Source of the DNA: Flavobacteriales bacterium
GTDB lineage: Bacteria; Bacteroidota; Bacteroidia; Flavobacteriales_G; Salibacteraceae
Assembly (NCBI GenBank): GCA_013204105.1
Contig: JABMOM010000015.1
Coordinates: 37,358-101,357 of the forward strand
Direction of reading: 5' to 3'
Length of the DNA stretch: 64,000 bases
A model generated the notes under the pieces. The model worked only from the letters and a program-made list of their open reading frames with translations. It was not told the DNA's origin and made no database searches. The position numbers and the translations under genes are program-made. Each line of letters opens with the position of its first letter. Positions within the stretch are counted from its first letter, which is position 1. Of this stretch, positions 9,171 to 17,258 are shown one piece after another.

Positions 9171-9195
9171 AGGCGGGCATGTCCCGCCTTTTTTT
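9171..9195 (+). terminator. rho-independent terminator after the Omp28-like gene
   Basis: GGCGGG at 9172-9177 pairs with CCCGCC at 9183-9188 around a 5-base loop, followed by seven T residues (9189-9195). The T tract runs into the TTTG that could serve as the -33 element of the proS promoter. Confidence 0.85.
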
Positions 9196-9227
9196 GTTTC
9201 TGCACTCTAGCCAAGTGGCTACTTTTG
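9193..9227 (+). promoter_or_regulatory. proS promoter
   Basis: TACTTTTG at 9220-9227 is an exact TAnnTTTG -7 box, 24 bases before the proS ATG. A TTTG at 9193-9196, 23 bases upstream, is a possible -33 element and lies inside the T tract of the preceding terminator. Confidence 0.65.
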
Positions 9228-9251
9228 CCGCCCAAGAAAAGGTAGGAACGA

Positions 9252-10724
9252 ATGGCAAAGCTTACGAAGAGAGAGGAAAATTATTCGCAGTGGTACAATG
9301 AACTAGTGAACAAAGCGGATCTCGCTGAGAACAGTGATGTACGAGGATGCATGATCATCAAGCCCTATGGCTATTCTATATGGGAAAAAATGCAAGCCGC
9401 CCTGGATCGCATGTTCAAGGATACGGGGCACTCAAACGCCTATTTCCCCCTTTTCATCCCTAAATCATACCTGAGTAAAGAAGCCAGTCACATACAAGGT
9501 TTTGCAAAAGAGTGTGCAGTGGTCACCCATTATCGACTCAAGACTTCAGAAGATGGTAAAAGCGTGATCGTAGATCCGGACGCCAAGCTCGAAGAGGAGT
9601 TGATCATTAGGCCTACTTCTGAGACCATCATTTGGAACAGTTATCGAAATTGGATACAATCCTATCGTGACCTTCCTATCCTGCTCAACCAATGGGCCAA
9701 CGTGGTTCGATGGGAGATGAGGACGCGGTTGTTTCTTCGTACGGCGGAGTTTCTCTGGCAAGAGGGGCATACAGCCCATGCCACAAAGGACGAGGCGATC
9801 AGTGAAGCGGAACAGATGCTTCGGGTATACGCCAAGTTTGCGGAGGAATTCATGGCGATGCCGGTTTTACAAGGCGTGAAGTCGGAAAACGAACGCTTTG
9901 CAGGTGCCGTAGAGACTTATTGCATCGAAGCGCTCATGCAGGATGGTAAGGCGCTTCAGGCGGGCACGAGCCACTTCCTAGGTCAGAACTTTGCCAAGGC
10001 TTTTGACGTGAAGTACGCGACCAAGGAGGGAGGGCAGGAGTACGTTTGGGCAACCAGTTGGGGGGTATCTACCCGTTTGATGGGTGCGCTTATCATGTCT
10101 CACTCAGACGACCTTGGACTAGTCTTACCTCCTAAGTTGGCTCCGATACACGTCGCGATTGTTCCTATCTATCGAGGAGAAGAGCAATTGGCGGAAATAT
10201 CCGTTTATGCACATCAGTTGAGAGATGAACTGCGGGCCAAAGGATTGGAAGTTCGTTACGATGACAGAGATACCCACAAACCGGGTTTCAAGTTCGCTGA
10301 ATACGAAATGAAAGGCGTGCCCGTTCGCATCGCTATTGGCCCGAAGGATATGGAAAAAGGGACAGTGGAAGTGGCTAGGAGAGACACCCTTGAGAAAGCG
10401 TTCATTGCACAAGATAAAGTAGTGGATCATGTGTTGCATTTGATGGATGACATACAGTCAACTATTTACCAAAGAGCACTAAAGCATCGGGCTGAGAATA
10501 CTACCTCGGTGGATGACTATGAGTCCTTTAAAGAAGTGTTGGAGAAAAAAGGCGGTTTTGTGCTGGCTCATTGGGATGGGAGTGCTGAGACCGAAGAGCT
10601 TATTAAGCAGGAGACCAAGGCTACCATTCGCTTGATTCCTATCGAAGGTGAGAGTGAGGCCGGAGTTTGCGTGAGGACTGGAAAGCCATCGGAGCGCAGA
10701 GTGGTCTTTGCCAAAGCCTATTGA
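9252..10724 (+). CDS. proS: proline--tRNA ligase, archaeal/eukaryotic type (ProS type 3)
   Basis: Class IIa aminoacyl-tRNA synthetase that charges tRNA-Pro. At 490 residues and without the editing insertion of the E. coli-type enzyme (about 570 residues), it is the archaeal-like form common in Bacteroidota. Visible class II motifs are motif 2 in [19 protein letters not shown] and motif 3 near [15 protein letters not shown], followed by the anticodon-binding domain ([11 protein letters not shown] onward) and the type-specific C-terminal domain ending VFAKAY. The start ATG follows a promoter at 9193-9227. The next gene begins 2 bases after its stop, so the two are co-transcribed. Confidence 0.96.
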   Translation: MAKLTKREENYSQWYNELVNKADLAENSDVRGCMIIKPYGYSIWEKMQAALDRMFKDTGHSNAYFPLFIPKSYLSKEASHIQGFAKECAVVTHYRLKTSEDGKSVIVDPDAKLEEELIIRPTSETIIWNSYRNWIQSYRDLPILLNQWANVVRWEMRTRLFLRTAEFLWQEGHTAHATKDEAISEAEQMLRVYAKFAEEFMAMPVLQGVKSENERFAGAVETYCIEALMQDGKALQAGTSHFLGQNFAKAFDVKYATKEGGQEYVWATSWGVSTRLMGALIMSHSDDLGLVLPPKLAPIHVAIVPIYRGEEQLAEISVYAHQLRDELRAKGLEVRYDDRDTHKPGFKFAEYEMKGVPVRIAIGPKDMEKGTVEVARRDTLEKAFIAQDKVVDHVLHLMDDIQSTIYQRALKHRAENTTSVDDYESFKEVLEKKGGFVLAHWDGSAETEELIKQETKATIRLIPIEGESEAGVCVRTGKPSERRVVFAKAY

Positions 10725-10726
10725 TT

Positions 10727-11428
10727 ATGCGTGAAAGTGACAAGCAGATTTCTGAACTGAAAGAACTGATCCTCAATCGAGCTTCCGTAAAACAGGATGT
10801 TTATGCCGTAACAAAGGAGGTCTTTGCGGAAATGAAGGATGTCCTTGGTGATATCGCCAAAGAGCTCTCTGAGTACGTAAATGAGGCTGATGCTCGGGTG
10901 GTCGTATCTACTTCTTCAGAAGGCCTTTTTGAGAATCAAATGACCCTCGGTGGAGATACCATTGTACTGCACATGCATACCAATGTGTTTACTTTTCCAC
11001 CCTCTCATATGATGCACAAACATTCATATGTGGCCAAGCATCCTGAAAGGGCTTATTGCGGCATCATCAATATTTACAACTTTCTGACCGACTCTTTTCG
11101 TTTCCGACGGATGAACGACAGTGGTTACTTGATCGGGCGTATTTTTTTAAACCACGAGCGGCACTTTTTTGTAGAAGGACGAGGTAAACTCGGAATTCGT
11201 TTCAATGATTTCGGAACCGCTGTTTTGAATAAAGTGGAGATGAGAGACATCCTTGAAACCGTCCTTGTTCACGCACTCAACTTTGAATTATTCACGCCAC
11301 CCTACCATTCGGTGGATCAAGTGCTTTTAAGTGATATTCAGGAATTGAGTCAGAATCTGAAACTTCAGACGGCTAAGCGCCTCGGGTTCAGGTTTCAGAA
11401 GGATGAAGACGGTACCGTTGAGTTCTAA
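10727..11428 (+). CDS. conserved Bacteroidota protein of unknown function
   Basis: A 233-residue soluble protein that I do not recognise as a named family. The ATG at 10727, 2 bases after the proS stop, is preferred over an in-frame start inside proS. The N-terminal about 65 residues are helical (charged, Lys/Glu-rich), and the rest alternates strands and helices with a His-rich stretch IVLHMHTNVFTFPPSHMMHK and a second conserved-looking block GYLIGRIFLNHERHFFVEGR. Clustered His residues could bind metal or sit in an active site, but no known motif supports this. Tight linkage to proS suggests co-expression with translation genes. The tRNA-Glu promoter begins 19 bases after its stop codon. 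Confidence 0.7.
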   Translation: MRESDKQISELKELILNRASVKQDVYAVTKEVFAEMKDVLGDIAKELSEYVNEADARVVVSTSSEGLFENQMTLGGDTIVLHMHTNVFTFPPSHMMHKHSYVAKHPERAYCGIINIYNFLTDSFRFRRMNDSGYLIGRIFLNHERHFFVEGRGKLGIRFNDFGTAVLNKVEMRDILETVLVHALNFELFTPPYHSVDQVLLSDIQELSQNLKLQTAKRLGFRFQKDEDGTVEF

Positions 11429-11447
11429 GAAAAAATTCCGCAACCGC

Positions 11448-11477
11448 TTGTGTCGATTGTAGATATAATTACATTTG
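11448..11477 (+). promoter_or_regulatory. promoter of tRNA-Glu-rpsT unit
   Basis: TTG at 11448-11450, 19 bases, then TACATTTG at 11470-11477. This is the full Bacteroidota arrangement TTG-N19-TAnnTTTG, ending 19 bases before the tRNA. The same N19 spacing appears at the rpsF, rRNA and acyl-CoA synthetase promoters in this window. Confidence 0.85.
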
Positions 11478-11496
11478 CAGTCCTTTTTAAAAAGAA

Positions 11497-11568
11497 GGCC
11501 CGTTCGTCTAGGGGTTAGGACGCCAGATTTTCATTCTGGTAACAGGGGTTCGATTCCCCTACGGGCTA
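11497..11568 (+). tRNA. tRNA-Glu (anticodon TTC)
   Basis: The acceptor arms GGCCCGT (11497-11503) and ACGGGCT (11561-11567) pair with one G-U. The anticodon stem CCAGA/TCTGG (11523-11527 and 11535-11539) encloses TTTTCAT with anticodon TTC at 11530-11532. The T arm AGGGG/CCCCT (11544-11560) holds TTCGATT. The 3' CCA is not fully encoded (sequence continues ACAA). rpsT starts 14 bases later and is probably on the same transcript, released by tRNA processing. Confidence 0.97.
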
Positions 11569-11582
11569 CAACTTAAAGAACT

Positions 11583-11834
11583 ATGGCAAATCATAAGTCA
11601 GCATTAAAGCGCATCCGTCAGAACGAAGTTCGAAGAGAGCGCAATGCATATTACCACAAGACGACCCGTAACGCGGTGCGTAAACTTCGTGGTCTTCACG
11701 ACAAGAAAGAAGCGAGCACCTTGCTACCTTCAGTTATTTCCATGCTTGATAAGCTGGCAAAAAACAATGTAATCCACAAGAATAAGGCTGCAAACCTTAA
11801 GTCTAGCTTGACCAAGCACGTAGCCGCGCTTTAA
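11583..11834 (+). CDS. rpsT: 30S ribosomal protein S20
   Basis: Primary binder of the 5' and 3' minor domains of 16S rRNA in the small subunit. The 83-residue length, the start [20 protein letters not shown], the overall Lys/Arg-rich three-helix composition and the C-terminal [13 protein letters not shown] are typical of S20. It lies directly behind tRNA-Glu under one promoter and is followed by a strong terminator, so tRNA and r-protein are likely made from one precursor. Confidence 0.97.
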   Translation: MANHKSALKRIRQNEVRRERNAYYHKTTRNAVRKLRGLHDKKEASTLLPSVISMLDKLAKNNVIHKNKAANLKSSLTKHVAAL

Positions 11835-11860
11835 GCGAATTAGAAAATTGCAATTATTAA

Positions 11861-11886
11861 GGCTCTCCTTTGGGAGGGCCTTTTTT
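11861..11886 (+). terminator. rho-independent terminator after rpsT
   Basis: GGCTCTCC (11861-11868) pairs with GGAGGGCC (11873-11880) through one G-U, with a TTTG loop, then six T residues. Confidence 0.88.
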
Positions 11887-11921
11887 ATTTTGGTCTGTCC
11901 AATCCACAAAGAGCTACGGTT

Positions 11922-12611
11922 ATGGAAGATCGATTGAGTATTAAGGCCTGGGCGGAGGAGGATCGCCCCCGTGAAAAATTGATGTACAAAGGGAGGAGTG
12001 CGTTAACAGATGCAGAACTAATCGCCATATTGATTGGTTCGGGTTCGAGAAATGAATCAGCCGTAGAAGTGGCTAAGCGCATTTTGGCCAGTGTTGAAAA
12101 TGATATCCATCGACTAAGCCGCATGTCTCTCAAAGACCTTCAAACGTTCAAGGGCATCGGTGAAGCCAAGGCCATCAGTGTGATTGCCGCCTTGGAACTC
12201 GGTCGCAGACGAAAGGAGAAGAGTACAGAACCAAGGCCGCGCATCACGAGCAGCGCAGATGCCTTTGATCTTCTTTATCCTGTTTTGACAGACTTGGATC
12301 ATGAAGAATTTTACATAGTGTTATTGGATCGCGCCAATCACGTGATTGATACCGTGCGCATCAGTCAAGGGGGCGTTGCCGGAACCGTAGCTGATGCAAA
12401 ACTCATCTTTCGTTCGGCACTGGAACGATTGGCTTCTGGAATCATATTGGCGCATAACCACCCCTCTGGAAACCTCAATCCTTCCCAAGCTGACATTCAA
12501 CTGACCAAGAATTTGAAAACTTCGGGTAAATTGCTGGAAATTTCTGTGCTGGACCATCTGATCGTTGCTGAGAATTCTTTCTACAGCTTTGCAGATGAAG
12601 GGCTCATCTGA
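11922..12611 (+). CDS. radC: RadC-family JAB/MPN domain protein
   Basis: RadC was named for DNA repair, but its biochemical role is still unsettled; the family carries a JAB1/MPN metalloprotease-like zinc site. The 229-residue protein has an N-terminal helix-hairpin-helix-type region (LTDAELIAILIGSGSRNESA and LQTFKGIGEAKAISVIAALE) and the zinc motif HNHPSG with first His near residue 178, followed by the Asp ligand in PSQAD. It is the first of a run of closely packed genes: the deacetylase-like gene starts 1 base after its stop. Upstream, TATTTTGG at 11886-11893 is only a near match to the promoter box. Confidence 0.93.
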   Translation: MEDRLSIKAWAEEDRPREKLMYKGRSALTDAELIAILIGSGSRNESAVEVAKRILASVENDIHRLSRMSLKDLQTFKGIGEAKAISVIAALELGRRRKEKSTEPRPRITSSADAFDLLYPVLTDLDHEEFYIVLLDRANHVIDTVRISQGGVAGTVADAKLIFRSALERLASGIILAHNHPSGNLNPSQADIQLTKNLKTSGKLLEISVLDHLIVAENSFYSFADEGLI

Positions 12612-12612
12612 A

Positions 12613-13908
12613 ATGTCGGGATCAAACATTTACATATTCGTTGAACAGCGCAATCATCGCATTCAATATGTCACTTCCGAGATCTTCGATCGAAGACTGG
12701 GGATTCGCGCTACGATTTTGTCTGATCTGGATGATTTTGAAGCCCATACAGGGCCTAAGCTGAATTATAGCACCCTGAGTGTAAGCGAGGGTATCCCAAG
12801 CCTTACACCCGCTGGTATCTTGTTTGAAAAACGGATACAGCCACAGGAAATGGAAATAGAAGCCAATCCTGATCCTGTCATTTTCCCTATCCGTAACCAT
12901 GCCTTGGGATTTGACCCGCTCGCCGCCTGCTTCTTTCTTCTCACGCGTTACGAAGAGTACTTACCTCATCGAGAGGATGAACACGGGAGGTATCTTTTCG
13001 ATCAAAGCGTAATTGTGAAAGCTGGATTGCATCGAAGACCTTTGGTGGAAGAGTTTACAGAGCGCATGTGGGATTGGTTGAAGGAATTCTACCCAAGCCT
13101 AGGGCGAAGCGTCACGTCTTTTGATCCTCAAATAACCATTGATGTGGATCAACTCTTTTCCATGAAGGCGAAAGGCCTCGTTCGTTCTATGCTGTCAACC
13201 GTTCGTGATACCTTAAGGGGTAAACTGGTAGAGCGGACTGCTGTTATGCTGGGGAGAAAATTGGATCCGAATGACATTTATGAGCGCGTAGCGTCGTTCT
13301 TGACCAATACCAATATTAAACCGGTGTACTTTTTTCAAGTTGGGGAGAGTTCTCGATACGACATCAACAACCCACCTCACCTCTATGCGGTCCGGCAGCG
13401 GATCAATGAAATAGCATTGAATGGAAGCATAGGCTTGCATCCTAGTTATTACAGCAGTGAGCGACCTGATCTGCTTACGCAAGAATTGGATCGACTGCGT
13501 CAAATTACTTCGTCTGGAGTCGTCTTAAGTCGTCAACACTATTTGCGGTTTAGACTGCCGCAAACGTTCCGTGAATTGGCAGAATTGGGGGTGACGGATG
13601 ATTATAGCATGGGATATCATGATCGCAATGGTTTCAGGGCGGGGAGCTGTAAGCCATTTGCACTTTTCGATTTGGAAAAGGATGAAACCATCCAATTGAT
13701 CATGCACCCCATGACATGGATGGATCTTTGTTCCATGCGAGAGCACCCGCGTGAAGAGGATGCGTGGAATGAATTAAGTGCCCTACTTGATCAGGTGAAA
13801 CTTTATGGTGGTGAATGCATAACCACCTGGCACCCCGAGGTGCTTGTAGCGAGCAACGAACACTACTCTTCCTGGAACCTATTTGAGCGTTTTATCCAGC
13901 ATGTTTAA
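12613..13908 (+). CDS. polysaccharide deacetylase-like protein (DUF7033-type)
   Basis: A 431-residue protein resembling the large Bacteroidota polysaccharide deacetylase-like proteins that have an N-terminal domain of unknown function before a NodB-type barrel. The ATG at 12613 directly after radC is preferred; the longer frame runs inside radC. Visible are ITIDVDQ with the DVD at 177-179 (equivalent to the metal/catalytic Asp motif), GLHPSY with His276, and a final THPxx-like WHPEV. The usual H-x3-H second motif is not intact, so metal binding may be altered. No signal peptide is visible, which places it in the cytoplasm, facing precursor sugars rather than finished wall. The following FemAB-like gene overlaps by 8 bases. 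Substrate is unknown. Confidence 0.7.
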   Translation: MSGSNIYIFVEQRNHRIQYVTSEIFDRRLGIRATILSDLDDFEAHTGPKLNYSTLSVSEGIPSLTPAGILFEKRIQPQEMEIEANPDPVIFPIRNHALGFDPLAACFFLLTRYEEYLPHREDEHGRYLFDQSVIVKAGLHRRPLVEEFTERMWDWLKEFYPSLGRSVTSFDPQITIDVDQLFSMKAKGLVRSMLSTVRDTLRGKLVERTAVMLGRKLDPNDIYERVASFLTNTNIKPVYFFQVGESSRYDINNPPHLYAVRQRINEIALNGSIGLHPSYYSSERPDLLTQELDRLRQITSSGVVLSRQHYLRFRLPQTFRELAELGVTDDYSMGYHDRNGFRAGSCKPFALFDLEKDETIQLIMHPMTWMDLCSMREHPREEDAWNELSALLDQVKLYGGECITTWHPEVLVASNEHYSSWNLFERFIQHV

Positions 13909-14809
13909 GTACCAGCTACTGACCCGAGAGCAAATCAATGACGATCGATGGAATGCGACTGTCCTAGGGGATTCGCACTTCCGTCATTACGCATTGACGT
14001 ACTACCTTGATTATGCCACAACAGACTGGTCGGGATTGGTGGGTGAAGATTATCAATGGGTTTGGCCTTTGCCGACCAAACGAGTTCCACTCAATCGTGT
14101 CGTGCAGCCTCTATTGACCCAGCAACTCGGGCCCTATGGCCTTACTTTAGACGACAATACTTTCACGGAGATCTGGAAGCGGATCAACAAAACGCATCGG
14201 AAAGTGCGGATCAAATTCAACGACAAGTACCAAACATTACCATTTCCTTCTACGAATCACGTCAACGTCGAACTCGCCTTGGAGGGGACAGCAGATCAAA
14301 TGCATTCCAATTACAATCGGAACGTGCAAGGAAATTTGAATAAGGCCACGAAGGCGGCCGTTTCAATTATGCTGGAAACTGCCTTTGATCCGTGGGCGCT
14401 TGAAACCTTTAAAAAGGGTAGAGGAAAAGGCATACAAGTGTTGAATGATGCCTTTTTTACATCCGTTGAGGAGATCTATTGCGCATTTGAGAAACGGGGT
14501 GAGGCATGCATTTATTCCGCATTGTCCGCAGGTACGAAAGTGGCGCAAGTGATGCTCCTCACGACCCAGGACCGTCTGTTGCTTTTTTTTAGCGCTTCAA
14601 ACGAAATGGCTAGGAATGTAGGAGCCATGCACGCAATTTTGGACAGGATCATTTCCGACCATAGCGGGTCCGACAAGGTGCTCGACTTTGAGGGAAGCGA
14701 CAATGCGCAATTGGCGTTTTTCTACAAGAGTTTTGGCGGGAGTGAGAAGATATATTTGCAAGCCGAAGAGGACAGATTGATCTGGCCCTTGAATCAATTG
14801 CTTAAATGA
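13901..14809 (+). CDS. FemAB/GNAT-like acyltransferase
   Basis: A 302-residue protein that reads as a GNAT-fold transferase of the FemAB or cellulose-biosynthesis-acetyltransferase type. The second half has the typical pattern of strand, ACIYSALSAGTKVAQVMLL, then KVLDFEGSDNAQLAFFYKSFGG, where a D-F-E-G-S motif and the FYKSFGG ending match FemAB-like proteins. The ATG at 13901 overlaps the end of the deacetylase-like gene (ATG TTT AA), implying translational coupling and a shared pathway, probably modification of an envelope sugar or peptide. The donor (aminoacyl-tRNA or acyl-CoA) cannot be decided from sequence. It overlaps upp by 4 bases (ATGA). Confidence 0.65.
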   Translation: MFKYQLLTREQINDDRWNATVLGDSHFRHYALTYYLDYATTDWSGLVGEDYQWVWPLPTKRVPLNRVVQPLLTQQLGPYGLTLDDNTFTEIWKRINKTHRKVRIKFNDKYQTLPFPSTNHVNVELALEGTADQMHSNYNRNVQGNLNKATKAAVSIMLETAFDPWALETFKKGRGKGIQVLNDAFFTSVEEIYCAFEKRGEACIYSALSAGTKVAQVMLLTTQDRLLLFFSASNEMARNVGAMHAILDRIISDHSGSDKVLDFEGSDNAQLAFFYKSFGGSEKIYLQAEEDRLIWPLNQLLK

Positions 14810-15462
14810 GTAGAACGTACAATCTGTCGGAACATAACTCGGTCGTCCATGATTATATGGAGCGGCTGCGCAATGTGCGAAAGCAAAAAGATCGAAGTGC
14901 TTTCCGCAAAAACATTCAGCGCCTTGGCAGTTTCATCGGTTTCGAGGTGAGTAAGACCATGAATTACCGTGAAATTGAATTCAACACTCCGCTGGCTGCA
15001 CATCGCCAATCTGTGATTGATGATGCCATCGTTGTGATTACTGTCTTGCGCGCGGGTTTGCCCATGCATGATGGTCTTCTGGATGTTTTTCCAGATGCAG
15101 AGAATGGGTTTATTTCCGCTTTTCGCAAACATGACGGCGATGCATTCACAATAGAAGTTCAGTATGTTGCTTGCCCTGATTTGACGGGGAAGGTCTTGAT
15201 CATCAATGATCCCATGCTCGCTACGGGCAGTTCCATGATAACTGCTTGGGAGGCATTGCGGGCGTATGGACAACCAAAGAGAGTTATCCTTGCCGCCGTC
15301 ATCGCTAGTGAAGAGGGCGTCGCTTACGTTCATGCTAACGCCCCTGGAGCCTTTGATCTATGGGTGGGTGCGATCGATCCCGAGCTCAATGAGCTTAAGT
15401 ATATAGTGCCTGGGCTAGGTGACGCTGGTGACTTGGCCTTTGGAGAAAAACTTCAACGCTGA
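14806..15462 (+). CDS. upp: uracil phosphoribosyltransferase
   Basis: Salvage enzyme that joins uracil and PRPP to make UMP in the cytoplasm. The 218-residue protein has the UPRT sequence plan: VLRAGLPM for the flap and substrate region, the PRPP loop in LIINDPMLATGSSM (acid-acid position reads ND), and the uracil-binding C-terminus YIVPGLGDAGDLAFG. The start ATG overlaps the previous stop as ATGA, so it is translated from a polycistronic message with envelope genes, although no functional link is obvious. Confidence 0.93.
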   Translation: MSRTYNLSEHNSVVHDYMERLRNVRKQKDRSAFRKNIQRLGSFIGFEVSKTMNYREIEFNTPLAAHRQSVIDDAIVVITVLRAGLPMHDGLLDVFPDAENGFISAFRKHDGDAFTIEVQYVACPDLTGKVLIINDPMLATGSSMITAWEALRAYGQPKRVILAAVIASEEGVAYVHANAPGAFDLWVGAIDPELNELKYIVPGLGDAGDLAFGEKLQR

Positions 15463-15467
15463 TTGCT

Positions 15468-15914
15468 ATGATTGAAGTCCTTCGCATCATTGGTTTGATC
15501 CTTTTTAGCAGTGTAAAATTTCTCTTTGCGCCTTCTACCGTTTACCTCTCGGGATACAATTATTGGCAAACGCTGTTGATTACGATTGTTGGAGGGATCC
15601 TCGGGGTGACCGTGTTTTTCTATACGGGCAGCGCCATTTTTTCGTTCATCAAGGATCGCTTTTCGACGAGTGGTACCGCAAGAAAAACCTTCAGCAAGAA
15701 GAATAGATTCATCATACGAATCAAGGCTTCATGGGGTATACTTGGGGTGGCCATGCTGAGTCCTTGTCTCTTGTCCATACCGTTAGGGAGCCTGATCGCC
15801 GCTAGGTATTTCCGATACGATCGCCGCACGCTTCCTATGTTGATTGGAGCAGTTGTATTCTGGTCTTTGCTTCTCACTACTGCCACCGCGTTGATCGGCC
15901 CCCTCTTTGAGTAA
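15468..15914 (+). CDS. small inner-membrane protein of unknown function
   Basis: A 148-residue membrane protein, with hydrophobic segments at about 5-20, 35-58, 90-110 and 122-145 and a basic loop near residues 63-85 (KDRFSTSGTARKTFSKKNRF). The arrangement resembles the SNARE-associated/VTT-like small integral proteins (GGILGVTVFFYTGSAI), but the signature is too weak to assign. It sits between upp and a HAD phosphatase; the latter overlaps its end by 8 bases. Confidence 0.65.
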   Translation: MIEVLRIIGLILFSSVKFLFAPSTVYLSGYNYWQTLLITIVGGILGVTVFFYTGSAIFSFIKDRFSTSGTARKTFSKKNRFIIRIKASWGILGVAMLSPCLLSIPLGSLIAARYFRYDRRTLPMLIGAVVFWSLLLTTATALIGPLFE

Positions 15915-16605
15915 GTACGAGCATATCTTTTTTGACTTGGATCATACGCTCTGGGATTTTCATTCCAATAGCGTTGAGGCCTTGGAAGAGCTGTTCATCG
16001 CCTTTGATCTTGCTACAAAGTCAAAGGTGCCTTCTAGTCAGTATTTCATTGACCGCTACGTCTATCATAATGATCGTTTGTGGGACTTGTATCGAAAAAA
16101 CCGAATGAGTAAGTCCAGGCTCAGGAAGGCGAGATTCGAAGCGGCATTGCATGATGTTGGCTTGGATGATAAAAAATTGGCAAAGCAGCTTGGCTTGGCC
16201 TATTTGGAAGTGTGTCCAAGAAAGACGAAGCTGAATGATGATGCATTGGAAGTGGTAGCAGCATTGCATGCCCATTTCACCCTTCATATCTTGTCGAATG
16301 GTTTTCACGAAACTCAATTGATCAAGTTGAGTGGCTCAGGGTTGGCCGGTTATTTCGAGCATGTCATCACCTCAGAGAAGGCCAATTCCAAGAAACCCAA
16401 TGTCAGAATGTTCGAATACGCTGAGCGCGTAACGGGTGCCTCAAAGGATGCTTCGTTGATGATCGGTGACAATGTAGAAATTGACATCAAAGGCGCGCAC
16501 GCATTTGGATGGGATGTCATTCATTACAATGAAGAGGGTGTTGAGCATGCTTTCCCTTCGGTAAGGAAGCTCAAAGAGCTACCGGGATTATTGCTCGCTG
16601 AATGA
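15907..16605 (+). CDS. HAD-superfamily phosphatase, YjjG type
   Basis: A 232-residue HAD hydrolase. Motif I is FFDLDHTLWDF (nucleophile Asp and general acid Asp), motif II ILSNGF, a Lys in the SEKANSKKPN segment (motif III) and motif IV MIGDNVEIDIKGA. This pattern and length fit YjjG-like 5'-nucleotidases, which act on non-canonical pyrimidine nucleotides, fitting loosely with the nearby upp. The start is a TTG at 15907 that overlaps the previous stop; no ATG lies close enough to keep motif I intact. Its 3' end overlaps convergent psd by 18 bases. Confidence 0.85.
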   Translation: MSKYEHIFFDLDHTLWDFHSNSVEALEELFIAFDLATKSKVPSSQYFIDRYVYHNDRLWDLYRKNRMSKSRLRKARFEAALHDVGLDDKKLAKQLGLAYLEVCPRKTKLNDDALEVVAALHAHFTLHILSNGFHETQLIKLSGSGLAGYFEHVITSEKANSKKPNVRMFEYAERVTGASKDASLMIGDNVEIDIKGAHAFGWDVIHYNEEGVEHAFPSVRKLKELPGLLLAE

Positions 16606-17253
16606 AGCGAGAACGGTTTGGCCGCCGATTGTTTTATCCCCCAAATTCACTTCCACCTTTGCGTTCAATGGAATGAGGACGTCTACTCGGCTTCCGAATT
16701 TGATGAATCCCAATTCTTCTCCCTGTGCCACTTCTTTATCCACCGTAGCGTAATTTACAATTCTCCGAGCCATGGCTCCTGCGATTTGCTTAGCGAGTAT
16801 ATCTCCGAATTTCGGGTGGTTGATAACAACACTGTGCCGCTCATTGTCGGTAGAAGACTTCGGATTCCACGCAACTAGATACTTGCCAGGGTGATACTTG
16901 GAATAGGTAATCTTACCTGAAACCGGATACCAGTTGATATGCACGTTGGTAGGTGACATGAAGATGCTGATCTGGCGCACCTTAGCCTGAAAGTATTCAT
17001 GATCCTCCACTTCTTCAATCACGACCACCTTGCCGTCTGCTGGAGCGATGATCACATCATCCATGCGAAGGGAACGTCTCCGTGGATTGCGGAAGAACTG
17101 AAGGATCGCAAACATTAAAAATGCCGCGACCGCCAGTGCGACGGGCTGAGCGGGTTTGAAGTCGGCAAAGACAACGTAGGCCAATAGGATCACACTCAAG
17201 GATACCAGTGTGGCGATCAGTATTGAGGTGCGTCCCTCTCGGTGAAAATTCAT
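16588..17253 (-). CDS. psd: phosphatidylserine decarboxylase-related protein
   Basis: Makes phosphatidylethanolamine from phosphatidylserine at the inner membrane. The 221-residue protein is the short archaeal-like PSD-A form: two N-terminal hydrophobic segments (about 10-30 and 34-52), a core with APADGKVV and FMSPTNVHINWYPVSG, and the self-cleavage motif read as KFGSR near residue 190, where the Ser becomes the pyruvoyl group. It directly follows cdsA (5-base gap), whose product CDP-diacylglycerol feeds the same pathway. A phosphatidylserine synthase gene is not in the window. Confidence 0.9.
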   Translation of the reverse strand: MNFHREGRTSILIATLVSLSVILLAYVVFADFKPAQPVALAVAAFLMFAILQFFRNPRRRSLRMDDVIIAPADGKVVVIEEVEDHEYFQAKVRQISIFMSPTNVHINWYPVSGKITYSKYHPGKYLVAWNPKSSTDNERHSVVINHPKFGDILAKQIAGAMARRIVNYATVDKEVAQGEELGFIKFGSRVDVLIPLNAKVEVNLGDKTIGGQTVLASFSEQ

Positions 17254-17258
17254 TTTAT

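Noticed and set aside
14794..15333. 179-residue minus-strand frame opposite upp
   Set aside because: Upp is unmistakable on the other strand, and this frame has no family features.
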